From NCBI RefSeq assembly GCF_900114475.1, contig NZ_FOTE01000037.1, positions 1 to 35,067 on the forward strand: a DNA stretch of 35,067 nucleotides. The letters run 5' to 3'. The position numbers and the translations under genes were made by a program. The notes beneath the pieces are model-generated. The model searched no databases and was not told where the DNA came from. It was given only the letters and a program-made list of their open reading frames with translations. This document shows positions 32,066-35,067 of this stretch, one piece after another; the stretch's first letter is position 1, and the number at the start of each line of letters is the position of its first letter. This DNA is from Paenibacillus sp. 1_12 (lineage in GTDB: Bacteria; Bacillota; Bacilli; Paenibacillales; NBRC-103111).

Positions 32066-33417
32066 TGGTGCTCACCCCCTTTATCCAGCCGCATTGCCAA
32101 TTCCTCTTCGGGTGTATTCGTTTTAAACATACGGCGAAGCACAGTCCACGCACCAAATCCAAGTACGATGTACAGAAGCGAGAACATCAGCAGCATCCAG
32201 TCCACATGTGGCGCTGTAGTAGCACCATGCGCTGTTTTCATATAGCCGCGTAGAATCCATGGCTGTCTACCCGCCTCAGCGAAGATCCATCCGGATTCAA
32301 TAGCCAGCATCGCAAGCGGGCCTGAGAAGGTAATGAACCGAAGCAGCCAGCGTGGTACTTCTTTTCCTTGTTGTCGCCGCTTTTTCCTGTTCAAATATAA
32401 ATAAGCCATACAGAGTACAATCATCAAGCTTCCAATCGCCACCATCGCATCAAAGAAATAATGAATATAGAGCGGTGGACGTTCATCCACTGGGATATCA
32501 TTCAAGCCTTTCACAACCGCATTCGGATCGGCAAATGCCAATATACTCAGTGCATAAGGGAGCTTCATGGCATAGTGAACGTTGTGCTCCTTATCAATAT
32601 ATCCAGCAAATACAAGGGGGGCTTGAGCGGTTGTTTCAAAATGCCACTCTGCCGCAGCTAGCTTTTCCGGCTGGTATTCAGCGAGAAATTTACCGGACAA
32701 ATCACCGATAAAAGCAGTAGATAAGGAGAAGATCAGTCCGCAAACCATGGTCAGCTTGAGTGCTTTCTGGTAATATACATGCTTTTTACCTGCCAATAAG
32801 GCTAGCGCGGCTATAGTAGCGAGAACAAAAGCGCTTGTCATATAAGCCGAAGAAATCACATGCGCAGTTTTAGTAGGTGTGGCCGGATTAAACATCGCGA
32901 CGAGTGGATCAATGTCGATTATAGTTCGACCGGATAGCTTAAAACCTTGTGGTGTGTTCATAAAGGCGTTAACAATCGTAATAAAAAAAGCTGATAACGT
33001 TGATCCAATAATAATTGGTATGGAGATTGCAAAGTGCGTCCATGGATTTTTCCAGCGATCCCAGGTATACAAGTAAATCCCGAGAAATATTGCTTCAAAG
33101 AAGAAAGCAAAAGTCTCCATGAATAGAGGGAGCGAGATGGCCTGACCGGCGATTTGCATAAAGCTTGGCCATAGCAAGTTCAACTGCAAGCCTATCGAAG
33201 TACCAGTAACGACGCCAACAGCAACCGTTATTACAAATCCACGTGCCCAGCGGCGTGCGAGCAGGGTATAATGCGGATCTTTGCGTTTGATGCCGAGAAA
33301 TTCGGCAATGGCAATCATTACAGGCAGTCCAACGCCTATTGTAGCAAAAATAATGTGAAAACCGAGCGTAAGGCCTGTCAAAATACGGCTATAAAATACC
33401 GGGTCGTAAGTCGTCAT
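32062..33417 (-). CDS. cydA: Cytochrome bd-type quinol oxidase subunit I
   Basis: A 451-aa heme-bearing subunit with about nine transmembrane helices. The N-terminal SRILTGLTLGFHIIFATIGVGLP contains the conserved His for heme b595/d; TAHVISSAYMTSAFV provides the heme b558 His; AMLAIESGWIFAEAGRQPW carries the conserved GRQPW motif and a candidate Met ligand just before it. The quinol-binding loop after KLAAAEWHFETTAQAPLVFAG is short, as in the Bacillus/CIO-like class rather than the long E. coli loop. AGGAGAG lies 9 bp before the ATG. Its promoter carries a redox-type palindrome. Confidence 0.9.
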   Translation of the reverse strand: MTTYDPVFYSRILTGLTLGFHIIFATIGVGLPVMIAIAEFLGIKRKDPHYTLLARRWARGFVITVAVGVVTGTSIGLQLNLLWPSFMQIAGQAISLPLFMETFAFFFEAIFLGIYLYTWDRWKNPWTHFAISIPIIIGSTLSAFFITIVNAFMNTPQGFKLSGRTIIDIDPLVAMFNPATPTKTAHVISSAYMTSAFVLATIAALALLAGKKHVYYQKALKLTMVCGLIFSLSTAFIGDLSGKFLAEYQPEKLAAAEWHFETTAQAPLVFAGYIDKEHNVHYAMKLPYALSILAFADPNAVVKGLNDIPVDERPPLYIHYFFDAMVAIGSLMIVLCMAYLYLNRKKRRQQGKEVPRWLLRFITFSGPLAMLAIESGWIFAEAGRQPWILRGYMKTAHGATTAPHVDWMLLMFSLLYIVLGFGAWTVLRRMFKTNTPEEELAMRLDKGGEHQ

Positions 33418-33477
33418 CCGAATGCACTCTCCTTTTGATAATTATGCTCCTATTTACCACTTATTATATCTTATGTA

Positions 33478-33493
33478 TGTGATTTATTTCACA
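33478..33493. promoter_or_regulatory. Fnr/Rex-like operator of cydAB
   Basis: TGTGA-N6-TCACA is a perfect palindrome matching the Bacillus Fnr consensus and close to the Rex site TTGTGAA-N4-TTCACAA (family knowledge). On the minus strand a TATAAT follows within about 14 bp, so the palindrome covers the -35 region. That position favours repression (Rex-like) over Fnr activation, but either is possible. Confidence 0.6.
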
Positions 33494-33557
33494 ACAAGTA
33501 TGATCAATTGATGACTAAAGTGTCAAGAAATGATGAATTCTCTGCAAAGTGGCTAGT

Positions 33558-33616
33558 TGAAATAAGGTTGTTTAATCTGAAATAAAGTAGTTTAACCTGA
33601 AATAAAGTTGTTTAAT
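33558..33616. repeat. 20-bp tandem repeat, three copies
   Basis: TGAAATAA(G/A)GT(T/A)GTTTAA(T/C)C repeats with an exact 20-bp period at 33,558, 33,578 and 33,598 (the last copy 19 bp). It lies between the cydA promoter and the integrase remnant. The unit shows no coding potential. Confidence 0.9.
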
Positions 33617-33676
33617 GAAATTTGCAGTTGTAAACAAAATTGATTGACTCGTGCTTCTTATTCTATTTGATCTTTT

Positions 33677-34063
33677 TTGAGCAAAGTATGCTTAAGAAAG
33701 CTGAGTATCAAGGTGTCGGAATTAGTCGTCCTAGACCGCTCAGACGTTGATGTAAGTGACCGAAAAGGATCATTGGTAGTTAGGTTGGGCAAGGGGAACA
33801 AGGAGCGTACATTGCCACTCAACATTGAAGCGAGAAGGGCTATTGAAAAGTATTTAGAAGAACGGGTAGATAGCCATTCAGCATTATTTATTAGCAACAG
33901 ACAAGAGCGTATTAGCATCAGAAGCGTTCAGCATCTAATGGAGAAGAATGGACACAACGTTCATCAGACTCGACATAGCTTCATTACAGGGCTAGTACGT
34001 GCAGGAGAGGACATAAGTGTAATCCAGAGCCTTAGCGGTCATAGTTCAGCAGATATATGTTAA
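33677..34063 (+). pseudogene. Broken tyrosine-recombinase (XerC/D-like phage integrase) gene
   Basis: The frame carries the catalytic domain VSELVVLDRSDVDVSD, GKGNKERTLPLN, the H-x-x-R-H box in VHQTRHSFITGLV and IQSLSGHSSADI, then stops at TGT-TAA exactly where the Tyr nucleophile segment should follow. The box I Arg is replaced by Lys (SIKVSEL instead of GLRVSEL), and the N-terminal core-binding domain is absent. It lacks at least two essential residues and is therefore inactive. It marks an old integration near the cyd operon. Confidence 0.8.
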
Positions 34064-34142
34064 GTTAAAATTCACGAATACCCATTATATGGTATGATAG
34101 GAATTTGAATATACAGAACTAAACCAAGTTAGGAGTGAAGAA

Positions 34143-34625
34143 ATGAATTTTAACCAAAAGCTAATGATTTTAGTGAAGATGTGCTTATTCATGTTCACTT
34201 TTCTGCTTATATGTGCATGTGGTCAAGCCGAGAAATATGAAACCATTGAGGTTTTTGTAATAGAAACACTTGATGATAATCAAAATGATAAAGGAATGTT
34301 TGAAACAACGGGTTACAAGGTAGTGAATGCGATAACCATTATAGAAGAAGGAAAAACCCATATAAAATCAGATGTAAAATCTATTGAGGATTTTTACGAT
34401 AGGGAAGGTAATTATATACAAACAGAAATAATCCATTCCTATGCAAACAAATCTAAGATGTTGTTGACTGAAGAAGGAAATACCCTTAAAGAAGAACTTC
34501 AAGAACCCTCAACAATCCTTATAACCCCTGATTATACAAAGAATTATAAATTACAAAATATGACACAGGAAGAAAAAGCGCGAGTGAAAGAACATGTGCT
34601 AGCTTTTATGGAGAAGCTGAAATAA
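34143..34625 (+). CDS. Small secreted lipoprotein, unknown function
   Basis: A 160-aa protein. Residues 1-28 form a signal peptide with Lys near the N-terminus, a hydrophobic core (MCLFMFTFLLI) and a lipobox-like ICAC with the lipid-attachment Cys at about 28 followed by GQAEKYE. The mature part is charged and beta-rich with no recognised domain (VIETLDDNQNDKG, NYKLQNMTQEEKARVKEHV). AGGAG lies 8 bp before the ATG. It is flanked by the integrase remnant and an IS3 element, so it may be an accessory gene. Confidence 0.7.
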   Translation: MNFNQKLMILVKMCLFMFTFLLICACGQAEKYETIEVFVIETLDDNQNDKGMFETTGYKVVNAITIIEEGKTHIKSDVKSIEDFYDREGNYIQTEIIHSYANKSKMLLTEEGNTLKEELQEPSTILITPDYTKNYKLQNMTQEEKARVKEHVLAFMEKLK

Positions 34626-34712
34626 ACGAATAATTTTATAGGAATCATCCATTTTCTGTTGAATTTTGCTTCATCTGTTATTATTCATTGAATATTATAT
34701 TATGGTAACGAT

Positions 34713-35067
34713 TGGACCTCAGTCAATAGATTGGACACATAGAATCGAGAAAGTTACACAGTTTTACGGTACGTACGTTCGTACTGATCTGGCGTTAAAT
34801 AGCCAATAGACGAATGGATTCTTTTGCGGTTGTAGAAGTATTCGATGTATTCAAAAAGTTCACGGTAAGCTTGTTGCCGAGTCTTGAATTTCTCTAAATA
34901 AATGAGTTCTTTCTTCAGCACGCTATGAAACGATTCGATACAAGCATTATCGTAACAGTTGCCTTTTCGGCTCATACTCGACTTGATCTCGTACGTTTTC
35001 AAACGCTCTTGGTAGTCAACAGAAGCATACTGGCTGCCACGATCAGAATGATGCAACACGTCGCCTT
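34713..35067 (-). mobile_element. IS3-family insertion sequence, 3' end only
   Basis: The transposase end (stop at 34,754) and about 40 bp of terminal DNA are inside the window. TGGACCTCAGTC near 34,713, repeated as TTGGACACAT at about 34,731, resembles IS3-family ends, but the other end is outside and the boundary is tentative. Confidence 0.65.
34754..35067 (-). CDS. IS3-family (IS150-type) transposase OrfB, C-terminal part
   Basis: The last 104 residues of the DDE integrase domain. LHHSDRGSQYAS contains the second catalytic Asp, and SRKGNCYDNACIESFHSVLK the catalytic Glu. IEYFYNRKRIHSSIGYLTPDQYE is the conserved C-terminal block. The frame is open to the window edge, so the gene continues; the visible part is intact. 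Confidence 0.9.
   Translation of the reverse strand, partial: GDVLHHSDRGSQYASVDYQERLKTYEIKSSMSRKGNCYDNACIESFHSVLKKELIYLEKFKTRQQAYRELFEYIEYFYNRKRIHSSIGYLTPDQYERTYRKTV

Noticed and set aside
33558-33616. Possible CRISPR or iteron array
   Set aside because: Only three abutting 20-bp units without spacers; no replication gene nearby.

Overview
The window looks like a chromosomal segment of a Paenibacillus-type Firmicute. The evidence is the TCA-cycle run citrate synthase - isocitrate dehydrogenase - malate dehydrogenase, followed further on by a PhoR/PhoP-like two-component pair (in Bacillus subtilis phoPR lies next to mdh). Strong AGGAGG-type ribosome sites, TTG/GTG starts, a class I fumarase and a cydAB quinol oxidase fit the same assignment. 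The species cannot be named from the sequence alone.

Left part (1-12,083): an accessory, decaying region. An IS256-family element runs off the left edge. It is followed by remnants of a glyoxalase/VOC protein, a ketopantoate-reductase-like enzyme and a berberine-type FAD oxidoreductase. Among them sit an intact XRE regulator divergent from an orphan DGQHR (DndB-like) protein, and an intact small ATP-dependent DNA ligase. The most unusual object is a compact minus-strand operon (11,097 to 4,714) of four overlapping genes. In transcription order they are a 410-aa tyrosine recombinase, a 955-aa protein with about six helix-turn-helix modules joined to a degenerate recombinase domain and a Cys cluster, a 558-aa tyrosine recombinase with a Cys cluster, and a 227-aa HTH/coiled-coil protein. 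The layout recalls Tn554 tnpA-tnpB-tnpC with an extra giant gene inserted. About 200 bp beyond its upstream end lies a second ATP-dependent ligase gene cut exactly at its catalytic motif I codons, which suggests that the element integrates into that motif. The recombinase gene contains a perfect 15-bp inverted repeat that looks like an internal terminator.

Central part (12,084-16,875): citZ, icd and mdh on the plus strand. The roughly 890 bp between icd and mdh contain no convincing gene but several long imperfect hairpins and a 16-bp tandem repeat. The citZ promoter region carries a CcpC-like dyad.

Right-central part (16,876-30,767): an old-yellow-enzyme oxidoreductase behind a palindromic operator; a GNAT acetyltransferase; a TetR regulator translationally coupled to an RND efflux pump with no membrane-fusion partner; small membrane and soluble proteins, including a 49-aa gene; a YfbR-like 5'-nucleotidase; class I fumarase; a short-chain dehydrogenase remnant; a PhoR-like kinase upstream of its PhoP-like regulator (opposite to the usual order); and a Gfo/Idh/MocA oxidoreductase.

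Right end (30,768-35,067): a long structured intergenic region; cydAB on the minus strand with a TGTGA-N6-TCACA operator overlapping its promoter; three 20-bp tandem repeats; a broken integrase; a small lipoprotein; and the 3' end of an IS3-family transposase leaving the window. Metabolically the core genes cover citrate to isocitrate/2-oxoglutarate, fumarate to malate to oxaloacetate, and terminal quinol oxidation. The flanks are mobile or decayed.
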